NCBI GenBank assembly: GCA_964615935.1
Contig: CAZTTG010000011.1
Location: 1 to 64,000, forward strand
From: CAZTTG01 sp964615935
GTDB lineage: Bacteria; Planctomycetota; UBA1135; GCA-002686595
Length of the DNA: 64,000 bases
Reading direction: 5' to 3'
Each line of letters begins with the position of its first letter. Position 1 is the first letter of the stretch. Below, one piece after another: positions 44,889-53,953 of this stretch. The notes beneath the pieces are model-generated. The model had not been told where the DNA came from and did not search any database. It saw nothing but the letters and a program-made list of their open reading frames with translations. The translations under genes and the position numbers were made by a program.

Positions 44889-47591
44889 CTAGTGCAGCGC
44901 TTTGTACACGTCGCCAGGCTGTGCCTTGGTGATCTTGACGCGACAGCAGATGTCCTGGTTGAAGGTCAGGGGATCGGTGTGCTCCAGGTCCATCTCGACC
45001 AGGTCGTTGAAGAACGGCCCCTTGTTCTTGGCGATGGGCATGAAGTTGCCCCAGTGACCGGAGATGGCCGCCAGGGCCACGTGGCGCGGCTCGATGCCCT
45101 CCGAGAGGGCCACCCAGCCCTTGACGCGGTGGCCCTTGTCGTTCTCCAGCCACACCGTGTCGCCGTCCGAGATGCCCTTCTTCTCGGCGGTCTTCTTGTG
45201 CATCTGGATGGCGTACACGTAGGGGTCCTCCTGGGCGCACTCGTCCAGGTAGGGGTTCTGCTGGGTCATGGAGTTGCAGTGCACGACCGCCCGCCAGTAG
45301 AAGGCGTGCAGGTCGTACTCCCCTCCGTCCTCGACGTGCGTGGGGCAGGGGTACCAGTCGGCCAGCGCCTTGAAGCGCGACCAGTCGAAGGCGAAGAAGT
45401 CGTCGCCGTTGTACTTCTTCCACAGCGCGTCGATCTTCTCGCCGGCGTCGATGAAGTACTCGAAATAGACCGGCACGCGGGAGGGGTTGAACCACTTCCA
45501 GTAGACGTCTTCCTTCTTCTTGGGCCAGGTGAAGACGCCCGTCTTGCGGACGTGCTCGAGCCCGTGCTCGTCGCCGAAGCGGTCCCTCAGCAGGCGGTCG
45601 CAGATGTCCTCCCAGGTGTGGATGACGCTGCCGTCCTCGACCAGCTTGTTCTTCTCGTCCATCTCGCCGCCGTAGCGCATCGGGATGGTGGAGTTGAGGC
45701 CCTTGTAGAAGTCGCCGTGGATGCCGAGGCGCCGGGCGATCTCGACCATCACCTCGTTGAAATCCCGGCGCTCGTGCATCGGCTCGACCACCGGCTGGCG
45801 GATGGTCCAGCCCCAGTCGTCCTCGCCCTGCGGGTGCGAGAAGGTCGAGGGGAAGCTGACCGCCGGCGTGTAGCGCTCCAGGAAGCACGCGTCGGGCAGG
45901 ATCACGTCCGCCACGGCCTCCTCGAACTCGGTGAGGTAGAGCTGGAAGGAGAGGATGAAGCCGAACTTCTTCAGGAAGTTCTCCGTCACGATCTCCGAGT
46001 TGCCCATGGTCATGACCGAGTTCGACCCGAAGTTGATCATGACGTCGGGACGGTAGCCGATCTCGAAGCGGTCCATCATCTCGAACCACCTGGGGCTCGC
46101 GATGGTGAAGGCGTTGTAGATCGAGGTCGGGAACATGTCGTGCAGGTCCATGCGCGTCGGCGGCTTGGGCTCGCGCAGCGGATAGGGCACGTGGTCGTAG
46201 ACCCAGGTCCGGGCGGTCAGCAGGCCGTCGGGGCAGGGGTAGGGAATCTGGTAGGGCTTGCCGGTGCCCTCGTAGCCGCTGCCGACCGCGGCGCCCAGCC
46301 CCATCGCGCTGCCGTAGGTGTCCGCGGCGCCGACGATGTGGTTGACCATGTCGATCGCCAGGCAGGTCCAGCCCGAGTTGACGTGGCCCTGCGAACCGCG
46401 GAAGAAGTGCGTGCCGACCGGACGCCGCGGGATTTTCTTGGGCCCCTTGTCGGTGTCGATGGTCACCGTGGAGCCGATCTCGGCGGCCTCGCCGAACTCC
46501 TTGGCGATGCGGCTGACGTCCCGGGCCGGCACCCAGGTGATCTTCTCGACGTACTCGGGGGTGTACGTCTTGACGTGCTCCTTGAGCAGCGCGAAGGAGG
46601 GCTGGCAGCTCTCGCCGCCCACCTCGTACGTCCCCTCGAGGGCCACCTCGTGGGCCGTGTCCTCGTACTCGACCCGCGTGACCGAGGGATCGTCGTGGAC
46701 CTTGGTGCAGCCGTCCACGACGTCCCAGACCTGCGGCTTGCCGGTCGCCTCGTCGCGCATGTAGCGTCCGTCCGAGGGACGGATCAGGTACGGCGCGTTG
46801 GTCTTGTAAATCAGGTACTCGGCGTCGTAGATCCCGTGCTCGTTGATCAGCGAGTTGACCAGGCCCAGCGCCATCGCGCCGTCGGTGCCTACCCGGATCG
46901 GGACCCACTCGTGCCCCTTCGATGCCTGGGCGCTCTGGAAGGGGTCGAAGACGATGTTCTTGAAGCCGCGCGCCCGCGCGTCGGCCGCCTGGGTGGCGTT
47001 CTGCACCGCCGTGTGGCCGGCTCCGTGCCCCTTGGAGCAGCCGAAGTTGAGCGCCAGGTTGCAGTGCGCGAAGTCGGGGATGATCGACCACGACACGTGC
47101 ATGATCCCGTTCATGAAGTGGGCGCCGTTGCCGCAGTGCAGCCCCCCGCCGGACACCCAGTAGTTGGGCGTGCCGAAGCCCTTCATGAAGCCGATCACGC
47201 CGAAACGGATCTCGGAGGCCTGCGTGGTGGTGGCCTGGAAGAAGAGCCCGCGCGGGTCGCGCTCCTGGCACTCCTTCAGCTTCTCCACGATGATGTCGTA
47301 GGCCTCCTCCCACGAGATGCGCACGAACTTGGGATCGACCCCCAGGCCCTTCTCGGGGTTGGTGCGCTTGACGGGGTAGTTGACCCGGTAGGGGTCGTAC
47401 AGCAGGTGCGGCGAGGCGAGGCCCTTGGGACAGATGGCGCCGCGGCCGGTGGGCGCGTCCGGGTTCCCCTCGATCTCCGTCACGATGCCGTTCTGCTTGC
47501 GGACCTTGATGCCGCACATGCAATAGCACTGTCCGCAGGAGGTCGGGATCCAGGTGTCCTTCTCGACGCCGCTCTGGGGGGCTACCGCCAT
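44889..47591 (-). CDS. Molybdopterin oxidoreductase catalytic subunit, no export signal
   Basis: 900 aa, DMSO-reductase superfamily. The N-terminal [4Fe-4S] ligands are C19, C22, C26 and C54 (TSCGQCYCMCG and ICPKG). The bis-MGD-binding core includes WEEAYDIIVEKL, and SGGGLHCGNGAHFMNG at about 150 offers a Cys as candidate molybdenum or tungsten ligand. The C-terminal molybdopterin-binding beta domain has DGDTVWLENDKG. ATG at 47591 has AAGGAG upstream; extending the frame to 47939 adds no twin-arginine signal. The absence of Tat signal suggests a cytoplasmic catalytic site, unusual for complexes with NrfD-type subunits. The substrate is unclear: formate, polysulfide, acetylene or an aromatic compound remain possible. 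First gene of the operon with ferredoxin, NrfD, fdhD and mobB. Confidence 0.92.
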   Translation of the reverse strand: MAVAPQSGVEKDTWIPTSCGQCYCMCGIKVRKQNGIVTEIEGNPDAPTGRGAICPKGLASPHLLYDPYRVNYPVKRTNPEKGLGVDPKFVRISWEEAYDIIVEKLKECQERDPRGLFFQATTTQASEIRFGVIGFMKGFGTPNYWVSGGGLHCGNGAHFMNGIMHVSWSIIPDFAHCNLALNFGCSKGHGAGHTAVQNATQAADARARGFKNIVFDPFQSAQASKGHEWVPIRVGTDGAMALGLVNSLINEHGIYDAEYLIYKTNAPYLIRPSDGRYMRDEATGKPQVWDVVDGCTKVHDDPSVTRVEYEDTAHEVALEGTYEVGGESCQPSFALLKEHVKTYTPEYVEKITWVPARDVSRIAKEFGEAAEIGSTVTIDTDKGPKKIPRRPVGTHFFRGSQGHVNSGWTCLAIDMVNHIVGAADTYGSAMGLGAAVGSGYEGTGKPYQIPYPCPDGLLTARTWVYDHVPYPLREPKPPTRMDLHDMFPTSIYNAFTIASPRWFEMMDRFEIGYRPDVMINFGSNSVMTMGNSEIVTENFLKKFGFILSFQLYLTEFEEAVADVILPDACFLERYTPAVSFPSTFSHPQGEDDWGWTIRQPVVEPMHERRDFNEVMVEIARRLGIHGDFYKGLNSTIPMRYGGEMDEKNKLVEDGSVIHTWEDICDRLLRDRFGDEHGLEHVRKTGVFTWPKKKEDVYWKWFNPSRVPVYFEYFIDAGEKIDALWKKYNGDDFFAFDWSRFKALADWYPCPTHVEDGGEYDLHAFYWRAVVHCNSMTQQNPYLDECAQEDPYVYAIQMHKKTAEKKGISDGDTVWLENDKGHRVKGWVALSEGIEPRHVALAAISGHWGNFMPIAKNKGPFFNDLVEMDLEHTDPLTFNQDICCRVKITKAQPGDVYKALH

Positions 47592-47898
47592 CAGTCGACT
47601 CCTTGGCTTGCGGGACGAGTCCTGGCCGGGGCGGTCGAGCGCCGCGCCGGGGCTGCATCCTGGAGACATGCAGGTTCGTTGGTGAAGCTCGTGGACACCG
47701 TGGTGCGCACCGCTCCTTGGCGCGAAAAAATAATAAAGAAGGGGCCCCGCTGTCAACCCGGATGGCCGGCGGGGAGGCGCCTCCAGCCGCGCGGATTCCG
47801 GCCGCTCGGGCTCGCCTTGTCCGCCTTCGGCCGCGTGGTATGCTGCCGCCCTTTTCGCCTCCGGCGCTCGCGCGGAGCCCCCCCGAGGAGACAGCGCA
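47592..47898. promoter_or_regulatory. Divergent promoter region of molybdoenzyme operon and CoA-transferase
   Basis: 307 bases without a gene between the two divergent transcription units. The striking feature is a run of A and T at 47725-47740 (AAAAAATAATAAAGAA), rare in this GC-rich sequence and suitable as an UP element, a -10 region or an easily melted site. I see no clear palindrome for an Fnr- or NarL-type regulator. The rest is ordinary GC-rich DNA. Confidence 0.5.
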
Positions 47899-49107
47899 AT
47901 GACCGTTCCTTCCGAGGCCGAGCAGTCCTTGAGCGGCATCCGGGTCCTCGACCTCTCCCGGATCCTCGCCGGTCCCTACTGCACCATGATCCTCGGGGAT
48001 CAGGGGGCCGAGGTGATCAAGGTCGAACGGCCCGGTACAGGTGACGACACGCGCACCTGGGGGCCGCCCTTCGCCGGCGGAGAGAGCGCCTACTACCTGT
48101 GCTGCAACCGGAACAAGAAGTCGGTCGCGGTGGACCTGAAGGAGCCCGCCGGGGCGGAGCTGGTGAGGGAGCTGGCGGCGGTCTCCGACGTCTTCGTGGA
48201 GAACTTCACCCCCGGGCTCATCGGCCGCTTCGGCCTGGACTACGAGACGCTGCGCGAGATCAACCCCCGCCTGGTCTACTGCTCCATCAGCGCCTACGGG
48301 CAGGACGGGCCCTACCGCGACCGGCCGGGCTACGACATGGTGCTCTCCGCCGTGGGGGGGCTCATGCACATCACCGGCGAGCCGAAGGGGAAGCCCTGCA
48401 AGGTCGGGGTGGCCATCACCGACGTGCTCACCGGGGTCTACGCCTCGGGGGCCATCACCGCCGCCCTCCTGTGGCGGGAGCGCTCCGGTCGCGGGCAGTA
48501 CATCGACTGCAGCCTGCTGGACGCCCAGGTCTCGGGCCTCGCCAACATCGCCAGCAACTGGCTGGTGGCCGGCAAGGAGGCCGTGCGCTGGGGCACCGCC
48601 CACGAGTCGATCATCCCCTACCAGGTCTTCCCCACCCGGGACCGGCCGATCGCCATCGCCGTGGCCAACCAGAAGCTGTGGGTCAACTTCTGCCGGGCGG
48701 TGGGGCACGAGGAATGGCTGGACGATCCGCGCTTCGAGTCCAACCCCGAGCGGGTCGCGAACCGCGACGCGATCCTGCCCCGGGTGTTCGAGGTGATGGC
48801 CGAGCGGAGCTGCGCCGAGTGGATGGAGGTGCTGGTCGCGGCGGCCATCCCCTGCGGCCCGGTGAACAACATGCAGAGCCTGTTCGACGACCCGCAGGTG
48901 CAGCACCGGGACATGATCGCCGAGGTGCCCCACCCCACCATCGGGAGCCTGCGCCTGGCGGGGGTCCCCATCAAGTACTCCGAGACGCCCGGGAGCATCC
49001 GCCGCCCCCCCCCGCTGCTGGGTGAGCACACCGGGGAGGTGCTGGCCGAGGTGCTGGGCCGCTCGGCCGAGGAGATCGAGGCCCTGCGGGCTTCGGGCGC
49101 GATCTAG
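47899..49107 (+). CDS. CaiB/BaiF family (class III) CoA-transferase
   Basis: 402 aa. Transfers CoA between carboxylic acids through a covalent aspartyl intermediate. Family motifs: GIRVLDLSRILAGPYCTMILGDQGAEVIKVERPGTGD (in part), CCNRNKKSVAVDLK, VFVENFTPG and the catalytic Asp in PGYDMVLSAVGG at about 150. Donor and acceptor cannot be read from sequence. It is divergent from a molybdoenzyme operon, which may link CoA activation of an acid with a redox step; that link is only inferred. Convergent with the membrane protein at 49104, whose stop codon it overlaps. Confidence 0.93.
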   Translation: MTVPSEAEQSLSGIRVLDLSRILAGPYCTMILGDQGAEVIKVERPGTGDDTRTWGPPFAGGESAYYLCCNRNKKSVAVDLKEPAGAELVRELAAVSDVFVENFTPGLIGRFGLDYETLREINPRLVYCSISAYGQDGPYRDRPGYDMVLSAVGGLMHITGEPKGKPCKVGVAITDVLTGVYASGAITAALLWRERSGRGQYIDCSLLDAQVSGLANIASNWLVAGKEAVRWGTAHESIIPYQVFPTRDRPIAIAVANQKLWVNFCRAVGHEEWLDDPRFESNPERVANRDAILPRVFEVMAERSCAEWMEVLVAAAIPCGPVNNMQSLFDDPQVQHRDMIAEVPHPTIGSLRLAGVPIKYSETPGSIRRPPPLLGEHTGEVLAEVLGRSAEEIEALRASGAI

Positions 49108-50153
49108 AGGCTCACGCCGAACTCGTCCCCGTCGTCGTCGCCGATCGGGTAGCGCGGGCCGCCGGGGCCGCCCAGGCTCTGCTTGTAGGGGTCCCCGGAG
49201 GGCTTGCGCAGGAGATCGGCGGTGACCTGCACCGCGGCGTGGTAGCGCGTGGCGCGGAAGATCTCCCGGCCCAGGAGCGCCGCGATCGAGAGGGCGAAGA
49301 GGATCGCGATGGGCACCAGCGTCGAGCTCGTGTCCAGTCCCCGGTTGAGGGGCACGGCGGCCGAGGCGATGGCCGCCAGCATCAGGGCCTCGACCAGGAA
49401 GATCAGGACCATGGGGCGCAGGGTCCGGATCGGATGGCGCAGCAGGAGCCAGAAGGAGGACAGGCCGGTCAGGAGGGCCGAGGAGGCGTCCTGCAGGGCC
49501 ATGCGGGTCCGGGTGAAGTCGCCCCACACCAGGACCAGCGAGAAGAGCAGGAAGTGGGCGGCCTCCAGGGACCAGGTGCGCCACAGGGCGGTGCTCTCGG
49601 AGGCCAGCGCCTCCACGTCTCCGTCGACGACTCCGAACAGGCGCCGGTCCACCCAGGCGCTCCAGGCCGAGTCCACCACCAGGTACTCCACGGCCGCCAG
49701 CAGGAGGATCACCAGGACGGCCACGCGCAGGAAGCGGAAGAAGTAGCGCGCTCCGCCGTAGAGGAAGCGCCGCAGGGAGTGCCCCCGGGTCCGCTCCAGG
49801 AAGATCTGCAGCCAGCCCCCGGCCGTGAAGACGCCCAGTAGGACGGCCACCAGCCCCAGGTAGAGCAGCGCGCTGCTCGTGCCCTCCCGCAGGATCTGCA
49901 GCATCTGGCCGTGATCGTGCTGGAAGGGGGCGGTCAGGCTGGCCACCTGCTCGCCCGGCTCGACCCGCTGGTGCATGGCGCTGTGCATGCCCTGGTACCA
50001 CACCGCGGAGAGCGCCAGGGCGGGGACGGCCGGCAACAGGCCGAAGACCAGCCACAGGGGCACCCGACCCAGCGCGCCCACGATGGCCTCCAGGAAGACC
50101 GGACGGTCGCTTTCCACCCGAGGGATCGAGACGTCGTCCACCTCATCCTCCAA
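49104..50153 (-). CDS. Integral membrane protein of unknown function
   Basis: 349 aa with about six hydrophobic helices (e.g. VPLWLVFGLLPAVPALALSA, LLYLGLVAVLLGVFTAGGWL, VAVLVILLLAAVEYLVV). A segment LERTRGHSLRRFLYGGARYFFRFLRVAVLV lies on the cytoplasmic side between helices. No family recognised. Its start overlaps the 3' end of the M1 peptidase gene by 11 bases, so the two are probably co-translated and may act together in the membrane. Confidence 0.75.
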   Translation of the reverse strand: MEDEVDDVSIPRVESDRPVFLEAIVGALGRVPLWLVFGLLPAVPALALSAVWYQGMHSAMHQRVEPGEQVASLTAPFQHDHGQMLQILREGTSSALLYLGLVAVLLGVFTAGGWLQIFLERTRGHSLRRFLYGGARYFFRFLRVAVLVILLLAAVEYLVVDSAWSAWVDRRLFGVVDGDVEALASESTALWRTWSLEAAHFLLFSLVLVWGDFTRTRMALQDASSALLTGLSSFWLLLRHPIRTLRPMVLIFLVEALMLAAIASAAVPLNRGLDTSSTLVPIAILFALSIAALLGREIFRATRYHAAVQVTADLLRKPSGDPYKQSLGGPGGPRYPIGDDDGDEFGVSL

Positions 50154-52554
50154 TCGCGGAGTACCAGTGGAGGTACTGGACGATCTGACTGAAGACCCGC
50201 TCCGACCAGCGCAGCGGAGCGACGCGGTCGACCTCCTCGAACCACTGGTTGTTCGACATGTCGGGGTCGATGTAGTAGTCGCGCGAGGGATCCAGCCGCA
50301 CCGCCACTACCCGGCGGGGATCGGTCCGGGCGATCTTCAGCCAGCGGTTCTCGAGCTGATCCTGGCGGCTCCAGGTGAGCTGCTCCCGGGCATCGTCCTC
50401 GTACTGGATCTCGATCTCGAGGGGCAGGCGCAGGTCGCCGGTGCGGGTGATCGCCACCTCGATGGCCCAGGGCTCCTCGAGCTCCGGCTCGGCCTCGCCG
50501 GAGGGCGGCCGGGCCTCCTCGGCCGCCCTCGGCGCGAACTCGCCGGCGGCGGTCTCCTGGAACAGCCCGCTCGCGGGGCGCGCCGGGCGCTGCTCGACCG
50601 TCACCGCCCAGTCCACGGTCCCGGTGCCCCGCAGGAGCTCCTCGAAGTACCACGAGACGTCCTCCCCGGAGCCCTCGATGAAGGCCTCGAAGAAGTCCTC
50701 GGGCGCCGGGTGCCCGTAGCGCCACTTCTCGGAGTAGTGGCGCATGCCCTTCAGGAAGCGGTCGTGGCCCACCACTCCCGGCAGGGAGCGCAGGATCACG
50801 GCCGGGCGCTCGTAGCTGTTCTTGCGGTAGCTCCGGCGGTCGGCGAAGCGCCAGGCCGCGGTCATCACCGGCTCGCGCTGGGGGTGGTCCTCCAGCATGC
50901 CCGAGCGGTCGGCCCAGCGCTGGTCGCTGATCTGGGGCGCCAGGGTCAGGTAGGGGTGGTCGCGCCAGAGATTGATCAGGCCCCCGGTGGCCAGCGGCCG
51001 CAGGCGATAGTCGGTCCAGGGGATGGGGATCCGCTGCCCCGTGAGGAGGCGCTCCAGCCCGTGACCGACCGGCCACGTCTGCCGGGGATCCCATGGTCCC
51101 GGCCGCTCTCCACACTCCTCCCGCCGTACCAGCATCACCCCCTCGACGGGGAGGCCGAAGTAGCGCGTGGTCGCGTGCCGCGGCCCGAACTGGCGGAGGG
51201 CCACCTCGGAGTCGACGAAGGAGTTGAAGCCCTCGTCCATCCAGGAGGCCTCGGCCTCGTTGTTGCCCACCAGCCCGTACCAGAACTGGTGCCCGCACTC
51301 GTGGATGGTGACCCCCTCGGGGCTGACCGTCGAGGGCGGCGAGTAGAGCCGCGTGCCGCAGGTGAAGAGCGTCGGGTACTCCATCCCCCCGGCCGCCTGG
51401 CCGTTCCAGGGCGGGTCGACGACGGAGACCATCTCGTAGGGGTAGGCGCCGAACCACAGGCCGTAGAAGAAGAGGGTGGCGCAGGTGGCCTCGAAGTGGC
51501 GCTCGAGCTGGCCGGCGTGCTCGGGCTGGATCAGGAGCCGCACCGTCACGTCGCGGCCGATGACGTCCTCGCGGTCGCGCTCCAGGGTGCGGTGGACCCG
51601 CTCCACCTCGGGGCGGTTGGCCTCCCGATCGGCCCACTGGCGGAAGCTGAACTCCCGCTCCTGGACGACGAAGTCCGGATCCGCGGTCCAGGCGAAGCCG
51701 TGGACCAGCGGGGTGCGGCCGGCCTCATCGGCGCGCTCGCGGTCGGCCAGGGAGGGCGCCAGGAAGCGCACCACCAGCTTTCCGTCCACCTCGCCGTGCT
51801 CGTGCAGGACCCCCGAGCCGCCCACCTTGACCGTATCGGTCTCGGCGTCGCGGTACTTCGCCGGCAGCGTGAGCGTGACGTCATAGGTCCCGTAGTCCGA
51901 GAAGAACTCGGTCTGCTTGTGGAACTCGTGGCAGTTCCAGCCCCGACCGGCCTGGTAGACGCCCAGCTGGGGGAACCAGTGCGCGGCGAAGATGAAGTCG
52001 TCCTTCACTCCGCAGCGGGAGCGCAGCCGGGGCAGGAGGGAGCTCCACTCGAGCTGGATGGTCACCTCCTCGCCGGGCCCGGCCGTCCAGGGCAGGTCGA
52101 CCCGGCAGACGGTCCGGTCCTCCTCGCTGCCGCCGTCGGGCTGCTCGTACCGCAGGGTCGAGGTGACGTCCTCCGGCGGCCCTCCGCCCTTCGAGACCCG
52201 CACGCTCTCCACCCGCTGCCAGCCCCAGGCGTCCTCCATCGGCCCGCCCCAGAGGGTCCCCCCCGACTCCTCCAGGCGCGTGGAGCGGTTGTTGGCGAAG
52301 GAGTTCAGGTAGAGGTGGAACCACAGGTCCCCGACCGGCTCCCCGCTGCGGTTGGTCCAGACGATGGTCTCGGCGCCGTCGAGCGCGCGGGTGGCGTCGT
52401 CGACCGCGGCCTCGATCGCGTAGTCCGCCCGGCAGGAGCGCTGGTCCGGCCGGTCCTGGGGAGCCGCCCGGGTGGGGCCGGCCGCCACCAGCGCAATCGC
52501 TGCGGCCCAGGGCGCCGGAAACGGGAAGAATCGTGCACAGCGCATGGAGAGCAT
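50143..52554 (-). CDS. M1-family zinc metallopeptidase, secreted
   Basis: About 803 aa with a signal peptide (WAAAIALVAAGPTRA). The gluzincin site is complete: HECGH followed after 18 residues by Glu in MDEGFNSF, giving HExxH-x18-E. An N-terminal beta domain precedes it; the C-terminal half includes a helical part. The usual GAMEN exopeptidase motif appears altered (GGMEYPTLF), as in some M1 relatives. Probably trims peptides outside the cytoplasm. ATG at 52554 is chosen over 52545 and 52626; none has a clear ribosome-binding site. Overlaps the membrane protein gene downstream. Confidence 0.9.
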   Translation of the reverse strand: MLSMRCARFFPFPAPWAAAIALVAAGPTRAAPQDRPDQRSCRADYAIEAAVDDATRALDGAETIVWTNRSGEPVGDLWFHLYLNSFANNRSTRLEESGGTLWGGPMEDAWGWQRVESVRVSKGGGPPEDVTSTLRYEQPDGGSEEDRTVCRVDLPWTAGPGEEVTIQLEWSSLLPRLRSRCGVKDDFIFAAHWFPQLGVYQAGRGWNCHEFHKQTEFFSDYGTYDVTLTLPAKYRDAETDTVKVGGSGVLHEHGEVDGKLVVRFLAPSLADRERADEAGRTPLVHGFAWTADPDFVVQEREFSFRQWADREANRPEVERVHRTLERDREDVIGRDVTVRLLIQPEHAGQLERHFEATCATLFFYGLWFGAYPYEMVSVVDPPWNGQAAGGMEYPTLFTCGTRLYSPPSTVSPEGVTIHECGHQFWYGLVGNNEAEASWMDEGFNSFVDSEVALRQFGPRHATTRYFGLPVEGVMLVRREECGERPGPWDPRQTWPVGHGLERLLTGQRIPIPWTDYRLRPLATGGLINLWRDHPYLTLAPQISDQRWADRSGMLEDHPQREPVMTAAWRFADRRSYRKNSYERPAVILRSLPGVVGHDRFLKGMRHYSEKWRYGHPAPEDFFEAFIEGSGEDVSWYFEELLRGTGTVDWAVTVEQRPARPASGLFQETAAGEFAPRAAEEARPPSGEAEPELEEPWAIEVAITRTGDLRLPLEIEIQYEDDAREQLTWSRQDQLENRWLKIARTDPRRVVAVRLDPSRDYYIDPDMSNNQWFEEVDRVAPLRWSERVFSQIVQYLHWYSAIGG

Positions 52555-52767
52555 GATGCGGATCGCGGGCCGTCTCGGCAACCCCCAGACGCCGTAACCC
52601 CTGTATTTACAGTGTTTTGCGGCCACGATATCGCCCTCGGGATCCCGCGGCGCCGCCCTGCGGCCCCGGCTCTCCCCAGGAAGGGTCCGGAAATGCTGTC
52701 AAGGGGGCCAGCGCGCGACCGATAACGTGGCAGATACCTCGGCTCCAGGCCGGGGAAAGGATCCAAG

Positions 52768-53274
52768 ATGCAGATCCGCAGCAATCCCTTCGGCAACAAC
52801 GTGCCCAAGCCCGGCCCGTCGGACATCACCCGGCCCAACCGGGAGGGGATCCGGGAGACCGTCGGCCCGATTCCGCCGGAGAAGGCGGCGGAGGAGACCC
52901 AGAGGCCGGACGACGGTGAACGGATCCGCAACGCCCGGGAGGCCCAGCGCGCCCGCGATCTCGCCAAGCGCATCCAGAACGCCCGCGAGGGCCAGCGCGC
53001 CGAGCAGCTCGCCAAGCGCGCCCAGAACGCCCGCGAGGCCCAGCGCGCCCGCGATCTCGCCCAGCGCATCCAGAACGCTCGGCAGGGCGCCGATCAGGTC
53101 GACCTCTCCGCCGGGGCCCAGCTCATCGCACGCGTGGAGGGCCCCTCCGAGGACGGTGAGGCCCGCTCCCAGCGCATCGCCGAGCTCAAGGAGCTCGTCC
53201 AGCAGGGCCGTCTCAACACACCGGATCGCGCCGCGCAGGCCGCTGAGCGCATGCTGAGGGGCGACGACGAATAG
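52768..53274 (+). CDS. FlgM-like (anti-sigma-28-type) protein with 16-residue repeats
   Basis: 168 aa, soluble, highly charged. Residues 52-99 are three 16-residue repeats of the type RIQNAREGQRAEQLAK, with a partial fourth, predicted to form one continuous helix. Residues about 107-163 (VDLSAGAQLIARVEG, RIAELKELVQQGRLNTPDRAAQAAERML) resemble FlgM, the inhibitor of flagellar sigma factor 28, in the Ser-ending start, the helix and the 'LKxxVxxG' turn. No flagellar gene lies in the window, so the target sigma factor is unknown. The start follows GGGGAAAGG at moderate spacing. Confidence 0.68.
   Translation: MQIRSNPFGNNVPKPGPSDITRPNREGIRETVGPIPPEKAAEETQRPDDGERIRNAREAQRARDLAKRIQNAREGQRAEQLAKRAQNAREAQRARDLAQRIQNARQGADQVDLSAGAQLIARVEGPSEDGEARSQRIAELKELVQQGRLNTPDRAAQAAERMLRGDDE
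52921..53064 (+). repeat. Three 48-bp in-frame tandem repeats
   Basis: Units at 52921-52968, 52969-53016 and 53017-53064, plus a partial copy to about 53082. Units one and three share an identical 24-base block. All lie within the FlgM-like gene and encode the 16-residue repeat. Confidence 0.9.
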
Positions 53275-53492
53275 TCGCTCCCGCCGCTCCACACCACCTC
53301 GCAGCGCGCGCCGGCCCGGGGCCCTTGGGCTCCGGGCCTTGCCGTATCCGGGCGCCGCCCCTGGCGGGGATCGGGCCATCCAGGGGGATCTCCCGGGCCT
53401 TCACCCGGGCTTCATGCCCCCGCCGGCATCCTGCGCCCCCGGCCTGGACGGGGTCCGGGGTACACTCAATTCGGAATCGAGAGGAAACGACC

Positions 53493-53894
53493 GTGAAGAC
53501 AGCTCTGTGGACGCTCCTGCTGGCCCTCTTGTCGATGCTCACCATCTCCGCGGTGGCGGTGCCGGGCGACGAGGAGGGCGATTGCGCTGCGAAGATCGCC
53601 AAGGCCATCTTCGGAAAACCCTACTCCCTGAGCGCCGCGATCGAGGCGGCGGAGAAGCACACCGGCGGCAAGGCCCTCCGCGCGCTGGTCGATCCCGAGG
53701 ACAAGACGGCCATCGTCGAGGTCGTCCTCCTGGTGGCCACCGACGACGAGTGGGAGCTCCTCGAGGCGGACGTCGACGGCAAGACGAACAAGGTCCTCGA
53801 AGTCGAGGAGTACGAGGAGGAAGACGAGGGCGACGAGGACGAAGGTGAGGAGGATGAGGATGACGAGGACGAAGACGAAGACGACGACGACTAG
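53493..53894 (+). CDS. Secreted PepSY-domain protein with acidic tail
   Basis: 133 aa. Signal peptide (LWTLLLALLSMLTISAVAVPG), then a PepSY-like domain (SLSAAIEAAEKHTGGKALRALV, VLLVATDDEWELLEADVDGKTNKVLEVEE). The last 31 residues (53799-53891) are almost all Asp and Glu. PepSY proteins often inhibit proteases or sense envelope conditions, and genes for them commonly sit beside OmpR/kinase pairs, as here (60-base gap). The acidic tail may bind calcium or another divalent cation. GTG start at 53493, preceded by GAGAGGAAA. Confidence 0.8.
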   Translation: MKTALWTLLLALLSMLTISAVAVPGDEEGDCAAKIAKAIFGKPYSLSAAIEAAEKHTGGKALRALVDPEDKTAIVEVVLLVATDDEWELLEADVDGKTNKVLEVEEYEEEDEGDEDEGEEDEDDEDEDEDDDD

Positions 53895-53953
53895 TCCGTA
53901 GCCCACTCCCGGGGCGGCGGCTCCCCCCCGTCGCCCCGACCCGCTCTCTCTCC

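Noticed and set aside
47680..47720. Reading SLVKLVDTVVRT, similar to spurious translations of tRNA genes
   Set aside because: No cloverleaf or TTC-containing T-loop can be placed; the similarity is coincidental.
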